Source: Isoetes taiwanensis
Lineage: Eukaryota > Streptophyta > Lycopodiopsida > Isoetales > Isoetaceae
DNA length: 64,000 nt
Assembly (NCBI GenBank): GCA_021234155.1
Contig: JAJEKV010000094.1
Span: forward strand, 2,887,442 to 2,951,441
Direction of reading: 5' to 3'
The notes under the pieces are model-generated. The model was not told the DNA's origin. It saw nothing but the letters and a program-made list of their open reading frames with translations, and did no database searches. Shown here in pieces: positions 20,302 through 30,718 of the stretch (position 1 is the first letter of the stretch; each line of letters opens with the position of its first letter). The position numbers and the translations under genes are program-made.

Positions 20302-21843
20302 TGTGACGTTCCAGTATAATATATGCCCCAAATATATATATTATACTGCCACGTCATGCGTACATGTCATCATGACAAACACTAGCGAGAGGTAAAGGGT
20401 TGCACCTAGGGGGCATCCTCGTTGCACCTAGGGGGCAACCTCGTAAGTTGTGCATGTTTAATAAACATATGCAACTATAAACCCCATGTCAAATGGCAAA
20501 ATCCCATTTGGCCAATGTTAACCTAACCCTAAGGGTGTCTATATAAGGGCTTTCCCCTTAAACCGTAAACCCTTCTTCCTTTTTCGCAATTAGAGTTTCC
20601 CAAATCCATTTTGGCCAAGCCAGGACTCTAGTTCGTATTGCCAGGCTCTTAAAAGCCACCCTTGCACAACAGATCTTCCAGCAGCAACAGTCTTCAGCGG
20701 GATCAGAAGCATGGACGCATTTCGAGGATCTGGAGCAAGTCAGGCGCCAGGTAAATAGTCATTCTGTTGTGCAAAGCCGCCTTTTAGCTTGGCAATGAGC
20801 TGGTTGAACATGTTAGTTCAGCCTTAGAGGCCTTATAGATCCCGAGATAATAAGCTCTAACAAAAGAACCTAACTTTGGATGTTTAGATAGGTAGATTAG
20901 ATGTTATTCTACAATTCAGTTCTTTGATGATGATGGTATTCATTCTATGCTCTCCCGTGTATTGGGAAGGGGGTAGAGACCCTAAAAGCCTTTGTAGCAG
21001 ATGTTCCTAGATAGCCTCATTAATACCCAATTAATGCGGCCTGTGCACAAGAGCCCGCCTGGTTGTGGGTGGAGGGGCTAGACCGATGGAAAAGGGGGAC
21101 TTGTCCCATCACTGATTGATCCCTCTGGTGTGTAAAGCCTACCAGGGATCTTAGTGGGCTAGGCTTAATGGTTTGCCACTGAGTGTGGGCAAGGCATGAG
21201 CTCGACACCTCTGGGGTGATGCGTCACCTTCCATGGGGTTCAAGTTGAATAAGGGCAGTGGCCCTCTAGCCGCCTGTGATGGGCATGCATGCCTCTGGAG
21301 GGGAGATGATTCTCCTCCTGCCTCATCGGGACTGGGGAGATGCAACCCAGCAGTAGCCCTCTTGGCTATGTACCCGGTAGGCTATGATCCGGTCCCAACA
21401 CTTTTCAACCTACTCTGCAAAGTGTGCACGGGAGGGGCGGATGGAGTGGACTACCCAACAGCCATGTTCTTATGCCAGCCCAATTCATTGCTATGACTCG
21501 GTCTGCATTGACTTCTGGAGGCCCAAGCCGCAAGTCGATCCCCTATAAGTCCGAGCCCTGGTTAGGATCTCCCCATGTTGATGTTATTGATGTTGTTGTA
21601 TATGAGATGTTATGATGTATTCACCCTTCGAGGTGAGCTTTTGATGTTATGTGCTTATGTTTATTCACGCTTCTGCACTTAGGACGGTCCTGAAGGACAA
21701 ATGACCCATCCGCTCTTCCCTCACTGGCCCAGTTCATGGGATTGGTGTCAGGTGGATGGCCCCTACTAGTTTGGCTACCGGGGGGATGAACTCTGCCTTC
21801 GGATACGATGGGAGCATTGATAGACGAAGTAGGAGACGTCACA
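20302..21843 (+). mobile_element. 3' LTR, complete (1542 bp)
   Basis: Starts TGTGACG directly after the polypurine tract and ends CGTCACA, giving the expected inverted termini. A TATA box (TATATAAG, 20540-20547) marks the likely U3/R promoter. The 5' LTR and the fragment at 1-342 match its 3' part. The sequence after 21843 is the flanking exon fragment. Confidence 0.92.
20540..20547 (+). promoter_or_regulatory. LTR TATA box
   Basis: TATATAAG about 240 bp into the LTR, followed by a pyrimidine-rich stretch. Typical position for an LTR retrotransposon promoter. Confidence 0.6.
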
Positions 21844-21867
21844 GCAATGCTCCGACCAATGTCATAT

Positions 21868-22043
21868 TTAGCAATTTAGCATCTTCCATCCAGCGTCAAT
21901 GTCAACAGACATTGTTAACTCTTCCCTCATGTCGTCCTTCCCACACTTCTCGGCAACACTATCCACCACTGTCTTCTTGCAAGCATTGTACCTCTTCACG
22001 ATCTTATTGTCGTCGATGTATTCAATCTCAGTATTCCAGAGAC
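21868..22043 (-). pseudogene. Terminal exon of an unrecognised gene next to the LTR
   Basis: On the minus strand, an acceptor (TGTAG, complement of 22044-22048) opens an exon that reads through WNTEIEYIDDNKIVKRYNAC, KKTVVDSVAEKCGKDDM and ends DAGWKMLNC-stop at 21868. The stop lies only about 25 bp from the LTR terminus, and upstream exons are not evident. The family is not recognised. Part of it is duplicated at 343-457, so it was either the insertion target or material carried with the element. Confidence 0.5.
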
Positions 22044-22854
22044 CTACACATTAAAAGAAAAAAAAAAGTGATTACTTGGACCCCGTAACAAAAGACATGC
22101 GAGTAATAGAAAGACAAGGAGTTAGGCTTAGTACCAAAACAAACCCCACTTTCAAACCATTAATAAGCCCCCATACACAGAACGAACAATTAAGAAACAT
22201 GAAAACACACTCCTGGCCCTCAGAAGGCAACCCCACGTGCACAACAATCTTGTTTGTGAAGCAATCTTTAAAGAATGTTTCAGATGTTTTTTTTTTTCCA
22301 TGGGCCCCTAGGGGCTACGCACTTAATGATACAATTATGTAGCATCAAAGTAAACAGCTTTCATGCTATGCGGGCCACACAACATGACCAACAAGATAAG
22401 ATACATGACAAACTTTGTTGCATACCAAGTTGGCAATGCCAACTCATCTTATAAATTGCCAAAGTGGTGGGGGTTAGTGGTACCACGAAGGCTAAGGTGG
22501 CAGCCACATAGGTTACCAAGGTGACCATTTAAGGATGCAACACAGAACTGTTAGGCAAGGACCGATTTTTTCCTAGATAAAGGCTAATCTTTCAAGTAAG
22601 TTATCTCAAACAACTAGAAAATTGTTAAAGAGAACTATAATCTATGATGCTAGAAGCAAAATCTTAATGACCATGTGCTATCACAGCCACTAGAAGCAAT
22701 ATTTTATTGACCATGTGGCATCAAAAAACTATCGCACGGCAGTCCCATTCTGCTTCAAAGTCTTAAAGCACATTGATACATGCCAACGATCATTCTCTTT
22801 ACTGATCAATAAAAAATACAACATTTCACCTATAAAGTTCCTACTATTAACAAT
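22044..22854. other. Spacer between the Ty3 element and TE2
   Basis: About 800 bp, AT-rich, with short poly-A and poly-T runs. I see no convincing exon, RNA gene or repeat. Confidence 0.5.
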
Positions 22855-22895
22855 GTTTAAAATGAAACGCACTTATTTAAGAAGTGCGTTTGAAA
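22855..22895 (+). repeat. TE2 left terminal inverted repeat
   Basis: The 24 bp terminal match is followed by AAGAAGTGCGTTT, so the end itself holds a small palindrome (AAACGCACTT / AAGTGCGTTT). The sequence GAAAGATTCC, shared with the other end, follows. Confidence 0.75.
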
Positions 22896-23374
22896 GATTC
22901 CTTTAAAAATTTTTGAAAATTCAAAAAAGAGACAAAAAAGGGAGCAGGAAAGATTGTTGAACACTTGGTGGTCAATAAATCCCATAAAAAGTAGCACTTT
23001 TATAGAAATGTAATGGAAAAAAATAAAAAAATAAAAAGAGACTGTTTTGAGGAAGTTAACGCAAATATTAAAGAACCAACAAATTAATTGTTGTTAAAAA
23101 GGAAGCATATGCAGTATGTCCTTTTGTACAATAAATCTGCAAATGCCTTTAAAGTGTAATTTACAAAAAGTAAAAAATAAAGTATGTGAAAAAGAAGTGG
23201 TAGTTGCTGTAATTAGACATTGCTGGAGACAGAATAAGAGAATCCATTTTAAATTTCTTAGTGGATTTCCAAAACAATACAAAGGGCATTAATGCGAACA
23301 TTAGAGAACATAAAATTCAGTTCCTCGTACAAATCTATACCGACATTTTAAAATTGAAACCTGACGGTATAAAT

Positions 23375-26300
23375 TTATACGATGGGAGGTTCCTCCCAGT
23401 CTACAGGGCTCGCATCTCCCTTTTGCTCTGTTTCTTGTGATGCCACGAAGCCTGAGACACCTGCTTCTGATTCTAATGGTACTGGAATTGGCTGCTTGGG
23501 GGGCTCTACCTCCACTGGTTCGAGGTCTACAAACTCCACCTCCTCGTCTTTTCTTCCTGTAATAGGAGGCTGGATTTCAGTGTAGGTGCCTTTGACATCC
23601 CCAGCACCATTTTTTGCTCCTAATTCCTCATTTTCATCTGGAAAGGACTCACAGGAGCTTATTCGAGTCCTGATGAAGCTGATTTTGTCTGGGTCAATGT
23701 CAACTGACACCACATTACGCCCCTGCTTAAGAGCGCATATAGCTGTGGTGCCAGTTCCTGAAAAAGCATCCAAAACCCAGTCCCCAGGGCGTGAAAACCA
23801 TTGTGTCAGATTGTTAATTAGCCTTTGGGGTTTCTGGTAGTGAGATACCCGGCGTCTTGCCTTGTTGCGGGTCTCTAAACTTACGAAGACAAATGGGAAT
23901 TGGAATGCATTGCACGGTGGGGTCTTCTCACCTTGAGTGTTAAAGTGCACCATGGTCTTCTTGGTGTCAGCGCTGTAGTAGCCTATATGAAAATGTTCGA
24001 AACAGCTGACTAACCGTGGACCACCACCATGACCTTTAACGTTTGTCTTCAGCCTGGAGCAGAAAGAAAAGGTAAGTCGAAAGTCTTGAGGAAATGGTAT
24101 AAATATATACGGTAGAGGGATCTATTTGTATAAATTTATACCGCAGTCTCTCCTTTGTATAAATTTATATGCATGAGGTTCTATTTGTATAAATTTATAC
24201 TGACAAAGACTAAATATAAATTTGTGCAGCATAATCTTTTTAAATTACAAAAAGCAAGCAACTTCGAGGCTTACCAGATGCAATTTTCAAAGCCGGCGTT
24301 GCAGACCAATGAAAAGGGTTTTAACACAAACATCGTTTGAAGGTCGGAGTGAAAGATTATGACACTCCAATTTGCCGACAACGTGAGGTCCTTTAAACCA
24401 TCCAAAAATGCTTTTACTTGCACATGAGTAAAGGCTTCATCATCAAAAACACTGTCCTTGATCTTAAAACCATAGGGAATGTCTGCTATGCACAATGTAA
24501 AGTTCTGCTTATCCAACAGTGTCCCTAGTTTGGTCATGTACAACTTTGTACAAGCAGTCCTGGCCACATGTTGTAAATCTTTCGTAGCCACCCTCAGAAC
24601 TGCTTTCAGCTACCTGCTTGCCCTGTTCGATGGCTTTTAATCTTTGCCTTTCCTCTTTTGCCCTTCGAACCAGATTCAAGAAGCCTGCTGGCAGACCTTT
24701 CTTCTTGTTCTGTAAGAAAGGAGTAAGGCAGAGGCACAAAAGCACAAAAGCACAAAGCAGTTCTTCTTACAAACTCACCCAGCCACTAAAGTTGACAGCA
24801 TGTTCTCGTATTATACTATCTGTTGTACATGTCGGGTAAAGAAGCTTGCACTCCTCCCAGTCTTCTAAATTTAGTTGCTTCATTAACTCCGACTGCCATG
24901 TGACAATGTCCTTCTGACTGCAACCAAGAAGAGAGTTAGACATGGATTGAGTACAGTGCATAGTAAAGTCTCCTTACGTCTTAGCTTCCTTAGCCATTTC
25001 GTCGAGAGTAAATTCTTTGGCAACAACTTTTTCTAGAAGCCGCACAAATATTTCTTTGCTCTTCAGGCCCTGTAGTTGTGTCCATGGCACTATGCTCATG
25101 TTTTTTTGTTTCGACTCAAAAACTTTTTTTGGTTTTGTGCCAGCGCTGCTGGCTTGCTCTTTAAGTTCACCATCTTCAAACATGCAGAAGATTCTTTCTT
25201 GCAGATCCCACACCTGTTAACAATTGAGGACCGTTAATGCAGCAGCTTAATGGCTAAGGCTAGTTGTGAAACAATTAATTCTAGGCAGGCGAGGCCATGG
25301 TATAAATTTATCCCGTTCATGACCGTGGTATAAATTTATACCGTAGAGGGCCGAGGTTCTAAACGTCAGCATTTTAGAATGGTATAAATTTATACCGAGT
25401 CCTGGTCCGGTATAAATTTATACAGTGGCATTGCCCGGTATAAATTTATACCGATACAGGACGCGGTAGAAATGTCTTTTAATGCACATATTCTGGTAAA
25501 CCTTGTAAGAAACTTAAACATGAAGGAGAAAATACTTACTTGGCCATCTCTGAAAGCAAGTTGAAAGTAGTTGTCATATTGCTTTACCACCATCATAGGC
25601 TTCTTATCAGAGTCGTAACTTAGATAGCATTCTGTCACACAAGCCTCCCGAAGTTCTTGGAGCTTGTTCTTTTGCTTCTTAAAGTCATCTCCATGCAACT
25701 GCTTGAACTCAATGTATTCTCTGTGCATGAAGCGAATTTTGTCTATGAGGCTCATCTTCAACCTAAAGTCATTGTCCAGGTTGTGACTTACGGCTATGAC
25801 TTTGGCCTCCTCATCTGTCAACCCGACATATATATGGGCTTCCACACTCTTCCAAACCTCATTCCTGCTCTCTTCCTTAGACAATTCTTTCCTGGCTTTA
25901 TAACTATGTGTTCCACCGAGAACATAGTAGGTATAGTCCTCAAAATCAGCCTTCCTGTAATCCCTGAGCTCTTGGACATGTTCTCTGTTAACCATGACAA
26001 CCAGAGGAGACACATGGGCATGTGGATTTCTTCTCATTCTTTGCTTTAGTATGCCCACATGTGCTGCGTACAACTTTCGAACTTGAAGCACCCTGATCCC
26101 GTCTTCATTCTTTGGCGGTCGCTTGATAGTGCTTAAGGATAAGGAGATTGTTTGTTTTAAGAGCTTTGTTTCATTTACACGTTTCAGAATTGCACTTGAT
26201 TTGTCCGAGGGTTTCATGACAATATCGGCCCCTGGCGCCTTTTGTAGTGCTTCTGCTGATTCTCCAATGGTCAATGCTTTGGTCTTCCTAGATTTTTTTG

Positions 26301-26957
26301 GTGGCTCTGTGGTGGTGACCAAAGCTTGCCTTTTTCCTCTTCCTTTAACCACAACTTCCTCTTCCTCTTCCTCTTCCTCTTCCTCTTCCTCTTCCTCTTC
26401 CTCTTCCTCCTCTCTGTCTTTGTCTCTCTCTTCATTTGTACGTGGATACCAGAACCCCTTCACAAGAACTTTTTCATCACAAAGAATAACGGAGGATAAG
26501 ATGTCTACTATGTCCTGCAGTCAGGCAATCTCAGTTAGCGTTCAATGTGTATAAATGTATACGAGAAAGCAACAAACAAAAGAAAAGAGGTCATAATGCT
26601 GACGTAACCAAGTTTGTTGTTCTCCGAAATGTACTCATATACATCTTTTGGCTTGCACATGCTTATTCTAAACATTGTGGTGCTTAGGATGTACTCAACA
26701 TCCCCGTCGTCATTAATTCAAGTCATAACTATTTCATCTTCGTTGTGTGAGGCCACCAAACTCGTCATTTCTCCAGCTGGGTAATAATCTTCAGCCTTAT
26801 ACTTACCCCTTCCTGTCTTGTTGCAAAGGTAAAGGTACGAATCAGTGGGGTAGCGTTCCCTAGCGCCCCTGTGAGTGTACCATATCACATCTCTGAGTTC
26901 GTAGGATTGTGGCTTTGGAGCTGAAGGCTGACCTTTGAGTTTAAGTGTTATCTTTTG
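23375..26957 (-). pseudogene. TE2 ParB-like / beta-class DNA methyltransferase gene
   Basis: Exons read on the minus strand, with GT-AG boundaries: about 26957-26600, 26514-25540, 25213-24978, 24917-24779, 24716-24275, 24053-23375. The first has an in-frame stop (VMT-stop). The second holds a run of 19 Glu, then a ParB-like region (VLQVRKLYAAHVGILKQRM, then YYVLGGTHSYKARKEL, VGLTDEEAKVIAVSHN). Exon 5 carries motif IV as CIADIPYGF, and exon 6 carries motif I as VLDAFSGTGTTAICALKQG followed by VDIDPDK. Motif IV before motif I is the permuted beta-class order of adenine-N6/cytosine-N4 methyltransferases. Exon 5 needs one frameshift near 24590. ParB-methyltransferase fusions are otherwise typical of phages and plasmids, so an old transfer is likely. 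Activity would be DNA amino-methylation in the nucleus (inferred). Confidence 0.75.
26361..26411 (-). repeat. Glutamate-coding microsatellite
   Basis: TTCCTC repeats encode an uninterrupted Glu run within exon 2 of the TE2 methyltransferase gene. Such acidic runs vary in length and may act as a flexible linker. Confidence 0.85.
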
Positions 26958-27587
26958 GCTGAAAACGCAAAAGAATCAGGCTTAAACATCGTCAGAAAAG
27001 ACTTTAACACTATTTTCTTTTTTAATTTTGTACTAAAAATGTTGTCCTAGAGAAGCTATTCTAGGTGTTATTGTACAGCTTTTTACGCTGCTCTAACTCT
27101 AAAAACACTGTAAATTTATGGAAATTGTGTAATTTTCTACTAATTTTTAAAGATCTAGCCTTTTCGGTATAAATTTATACCGAAAGAGGTCTCCACGGTA
27201 TAAATTTACTAGTTAGGGTGCCCAGCGTTGCTGGGCATAAGTTTGTCGCATGTTAATGATACAGCCTGTTGATGATACACGTGATATATCACGAAAACAT
27301 TGCAATGATAAAAAAAACATTGCAATGTCCATGTTACGACATTATTACATGCATGTTAAATGCAGGATCTTAGCAAATTGAACTGCTCTAGTTGTTTTTT
27401 GAAGATATGATTGTTAATGGGTACAATCGCCTAGATGTAAACAATACATTTACAACGATGATACAAATGTAACCTTTTTGTTAATGCGGAGTTGGGTTTT
27501 TTGCCTCGCTTCGTCCTCATACTGGTGCTTCCCCCTAAGCTAAGGTGAAAGGAAAGGTCAATTCAATATCGCCAGCCGTCTTGAGAA

Positions 27588-27621
27588 GAGCCGCATGAAG
27601 TGTAAGTTCCACATACGGCCC
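27588..27621 (+). ncRNA. Group II intron domain V-like sequence
   Basis: A 34-base segment with the size and layout of group II domain V: AGC catalytic triad near the 5' end, a lower stem GAGCCGCAU against AUACGGCCC, and an upper stem closed by a GUAA (GNRA) tetraloop. Sequence just after it (GCCGAGCCTACG, then AGGCTTAG) could be domain VI. No intron-encoded protein is present. Most likely a piece of organellar, probably mitochondrial, DNA inserted into the nucleus. Confidence 0.55.
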
Positions 27622-27654
27622 GAAAGCCGAGCCTACGCAGGGCGCAGTCCAGGC

Positions 27655-27760
27655 TTAGGTTAACCGATCTCAATTGGCGTTTCTTCCTCTGTTTTTCTAA
27701 TAGTAAGTTAGGTTAACCGATCTCAATTGGCGTTTCTTCCTCTGTTTTTCTAATAGTAAG
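27655..27760 (+). repeat. 53 bp direct tandem duplication
   Basis: TTAGGTTAACCGATCTCAAT begins identical 53 bp units at 27655 and 27708. It lies immediately after the domain V-like sequence and may be exon or flank of the transferred organellar segment. Confidence 0.9.
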
Positions 27761-28743
27761 TTCTCCAGCTCTACGGAGTAACACATCTTATATTATAATG
27801 TTATAATTATGGTGCCCAGCATTGCTGAGCATAAGTTAGAAACTTGTAAATGATAAGTCAACGCCGCTCCCAACCAAGATGTCCCTACTAATATGTAAAT
27901 GATAAGCCAACAATGTTCCCACTTTGAAGGTGTCCCTACTAATATTCTTAGTGGAAACGTACTAATATTTGTAGGAATGTGCTAGAAGGTATCTCTACTT
28001 ACCTTCTCGTGTTTTTTTGTTTGAACTGCCCTTTTAAGGCTAGGTGCTTTCCATTTTCCAATTAGTAGGATGCAATAACAAACAATTTGAGACAAACAAT
28101 TTGGAAGTTGTTATTATTATTTTTTAAAATATATGAGACCTTTTTGAATTTATTGTTATTTTGTAAGTTGCTATTGCATAATCACTTTATTTCTCCTTTG
28201 TTTGATTACAATAAGTGCTCAACTGCTCCAGATTGATGTAATTAGCGTCATGCTCTTGTGCGTGCCTACACCAAGTGGTGCTCAATTTTTAGCTGAAACG
28301 TGGCACCGTTGGAGATGGTTCAGCACCATTGGCACCCTGTTTTCAAGGCCTTTATTAGTGGTGCTCCATGGCAAACACCCTGCAAAAGGAAGAACCCAAT
28401 TCAAGAATTTAGCAGGGCAAGAATTGAAATCAGAGGAGAGAGACTATGCAACAATTAAAAATTCATACCCACAACAGGCAAGCTTCAAATACTTGACTAA
28501 CACAAAAAGCGCATAATATACTCATGGTGCATATGCATTTCTTCATCCGAGTTGCAAATTCCAACTTTTCGCACATAAACTTTTGTGAGAAGCAAGATAA
28601 GTTGTTCTCCTTGATTGGCGGCATTATCCGCATATCACATCGAAATTTATATGTAATAAAATGGACTGCATCCCAAATCGAGTGTGAGGGACAAATTACA
28701 CGAAAACCAAATATGGCTCGCGAACCAATCTAAAAGATCAACT

Positions 28744-29112
28744 TCATCGGTTTTTTGAAATGAAGGCTCCATCATAGATGGCCATGGCGAGCCACAAATT
28801 GTGCTCAAAGCATCCTTCGCTGCTCTTATCTAGCATTATGGAAATGCCAAAAGCGTAGATGTCCAAAGAGAGATGAGCTTCATTATATACCTCATCAACC
28901 GGTGCATTATCGCCACGCACACACATCGGCTTTAGCCATCCGTTAAATACCCCAATGGCATCACTAACACTTCCGCATCTCATGTACATGTTGATTAAAG
29001 TATTCCCTAAAAAGGAGCTTGTTTCAAACATCATTTTGCTCGGATATGCATGAATCGCTTTGCTTTTACGAATATCATGCGGCTTTGTAAACAAAACGGA
29101 TGCAAGCATCAA
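28744..29112 (-). pseudogene. Fused fragments of PPR repeat and kinase genes
   Basis: The 122-residue open frame begins with a PPR-like segment (GNTLINMYMRCGSVSDAIGV is the classic motif), normally found in organellar RNA-binding proteins. It then switches to VYNEAHLSLDIYAFGISIML, which resembles kinase subdomain IX (S-D-V-Y-S-F-G). Neither part is near full length, and no start or promoter is evident. The join looks like capture of two gene pieces by the surrounding element. Confidence 0.6.
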
Positions 29113-29435
29113 AATGTTCCCTAGAATCTTTATGGTCCATGATCTTAAAGGCAGAAAATGCTTCCCTTTAATTTTCCTTTCTTAGCCATTTGCCAAAGAT
29201 ACCTACTTTTCCTGTCAATGTGGAAACTTTTGAAAAAAAAATCGCACCCTCACGGAACAACTTCTTACATTTTTTTTTATTATGGCAATGAGTGAAGTCC
29301 GCACCGTTGGTCTAAGCCAAAAGCCCCGCAAGGAAACATTTGCAAGCCAAGAAGGAGAAGGTTTTCCGATCATAAAGCTTATATCACATTCCTTGGTCTG
29401 TGCGCACTCAAAGATTGAGGTTAAACCCGTGGTAA

Positions 29436-29917
29436 TCAAAGCCTCAACTTGGGAAAATCATCGAAAAATACGATAGAACTGGCCTGCATGTCCCTCGAGC
29501 CACGAAGCAAAGCTAACCCTTTGATGGGAAGAAAAATATTGGTTAAAAGCTCATTTGCAAATGGACGAAACGGTTGCCCTTTGAAGAAATTGGCATGCAA
29601 GTCTTTGAAAACTCCGTAAGCAAGAAAATAGTTCGATGCAAGATAACCAGGTGTTCCCTTTATCTGTGTAGTGACACTACCACTTTCTTGAGTGATGAGC
29701 TTGGCCATGCCAAGGTAAAATAACTCTGGCGAGAGGCCTGAAGCTTCCAAGCCAAGATCAAGACACGAAAATCAGTAGCGTGGAGGCAAGGGCAGAGCAG
29801 AGACTTGGAACTGATGTTCGGCCAGCAAACAGGAAGAGCAAGATCCGGCTCTGCAAGAATTGGGCAAATCGATGCCCTCTTCTTCGGTGCCCTCTTCTTC
29901 GACCAAATCTCAACCAT
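29436..29917 (-). pseudogene. Receptor-like kinase fragment
   Basis: Contains LGMAKLITQESGSVTTQIKG followed by TPGYLA, matching the kinase activation segment (DFGLAKL ... T-x-x-x-GT-x-GYLAPEY) of plant receptor-like kinases. The Asp-Phe of DFG is lost and the frame shifts between 29750 and 29800. It is in the same orientation as the fragment at 28744 and could come from the same captured kinase. Confidence 0.55.
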
Positions 29918-30043
29918 TGAGTCTCAACCCTAAATCTCAGCCTCTCGATCTAGGGCTGGGTCCAACACTTACACAATAACATTATAATATAAGATACTGC
30001 AGAATTCTCTGTTGCATAAGTTCATACTGCTTCAGTAACCCGC

Positions 30044-30697
30044 GGTATAAATTTATACCGAGGAGACTTGCATGGTATAAATTTATACCGCTCAGCACTC
30101 TGTCGGTATAAATTTATACCAGTTCGTCCTCCTCCTCGGTATAAATTTATACCGAGAAGAACTCACACGGTATAAATTTATACCGGGAGACGTCCTGCGG
30201 TATATCTTTAAGCTGTTTATGTTCAGACTCGGTATAAATTTATACCAATGGGGTTCAGCCACTGTATAAATTTATACCGAAAGACCACGACCTAGAGAAA
30301 GTTTAAACTACTAAAAGAAACGTAAACTTGAAATGGTACGGGTTAGAAACTTACGTGGCCATGTCCGTATGAAGATCCTTATAGCTGCTAGAAGTCGCAA
30401 AAAGGGGCAAGTATATAAGGCGGATCGCGAGCGCCTTCGAGCCAAGCAGCATATACAGATAATGAGCTCGCCTCCACCTCCCTTAAGTACTACTGCCAGT
30501 TGCTCTTTCGTATAGTTTCTGTCCATAAGTTTCTATATACTGCGTTCTAAAGTTTTCGTATGAAATTATACCCTCCTTGTTTGTTTTCACTGTGCGACTG
30601 TATAAATTTATACGCTTTCTGTATAAATTTATACCACTCTTTGTCTCTTGTGCTTCTGCTTGGTATAAATTTATACCGTGCGGTATAAATTTATACC
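30044..30697. repeat. TE2 palindromes, right group
   Basis: Perfect or near-perfect GGTATAAATTTATACC at 30044, 30074, 30105, 30138, 30169, 30231, 30264, 30600, 30620, 30662 and 30682, with a decayed one near 30199. Spacing within the first block is about 30 bp. The last two sit 22-57 bp ahead of the transposase ATG. Each contains TATAAAT on both strands and so could serve as a TATA box. Confidence 0.92.
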
Positions 30698-30718
30698 GTC
30701 TGTGCCTGCGAGCTCACT

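Larger units (their letters stand above)
901..21843 (+). mobile_element. Ty3 (gypsy) chromovirus with two extra ORFs
   Basis: Order: truncated 5' LTR (901-1184), primer-binding site, histone-H3-like ORF, second accessory ORF, gag, protease, reverse transcriptase (interrupted by TE1 at 8588-17330), RNase H, integrase, chromodomain, polypurine tract, full 3' LTR. About 12.2 kb remains once the nested transposon is removed, long for this class. The integrase after RT-RNase H and the C-terminal chromodomain place it in the Ty3 chromoviruses. Numerous in-frame stops and frameshifts show it is no longer autonomous. No target-site duplication can be read because the 5' LTR lacks its start. Confidence 0.92.
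23366..27212. repeat. TE2 palindromes, left group (introns and UTR)
   Basis: Copies or near-copies of GGTATAAATTTATACC: about 23366, 24094, 24129, 24156, 24187, 25299, 25327, 25381, 25409, 25437, 26549, 27166 and 27197 (the last cut short). They fall just after the methyltransferase stop codon and within its introns (24054-24274, 25214-25539 and 26515 onward) or upstream of the gene. None was seen in its exons. Confidence 0.9.
27785..29995. mobile_element. Nested 2.2 kb element carrying gene fragments
   Basis: ATCTTATATTATAATGTTAT at 27785-27804 is perfectly inverted at 29976-29995 (20 bp). Between these ends lie minus-strand fragments of a PPR gene and a receptor-kinase gene. This is the arrangement of a non-autonomous 'Pack' type transposon. 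No transposase is inside, and a target duplication is not clear. Confidence 0.55.

Noticed and set aside
26123-26554. Plus-strand frame with a long Ser run
   Set aside because: Antisense of the Glu run in the TE2 methyltransferase gene; no independent support.
30044-30278. Regularly spaced palindromes resembling a CRISPR array
   Set aside because: Spacing is irregular overall, copies are scattered over 7 kb including introns, there are no cas genes, and the surrounding genes are eukaryotic.
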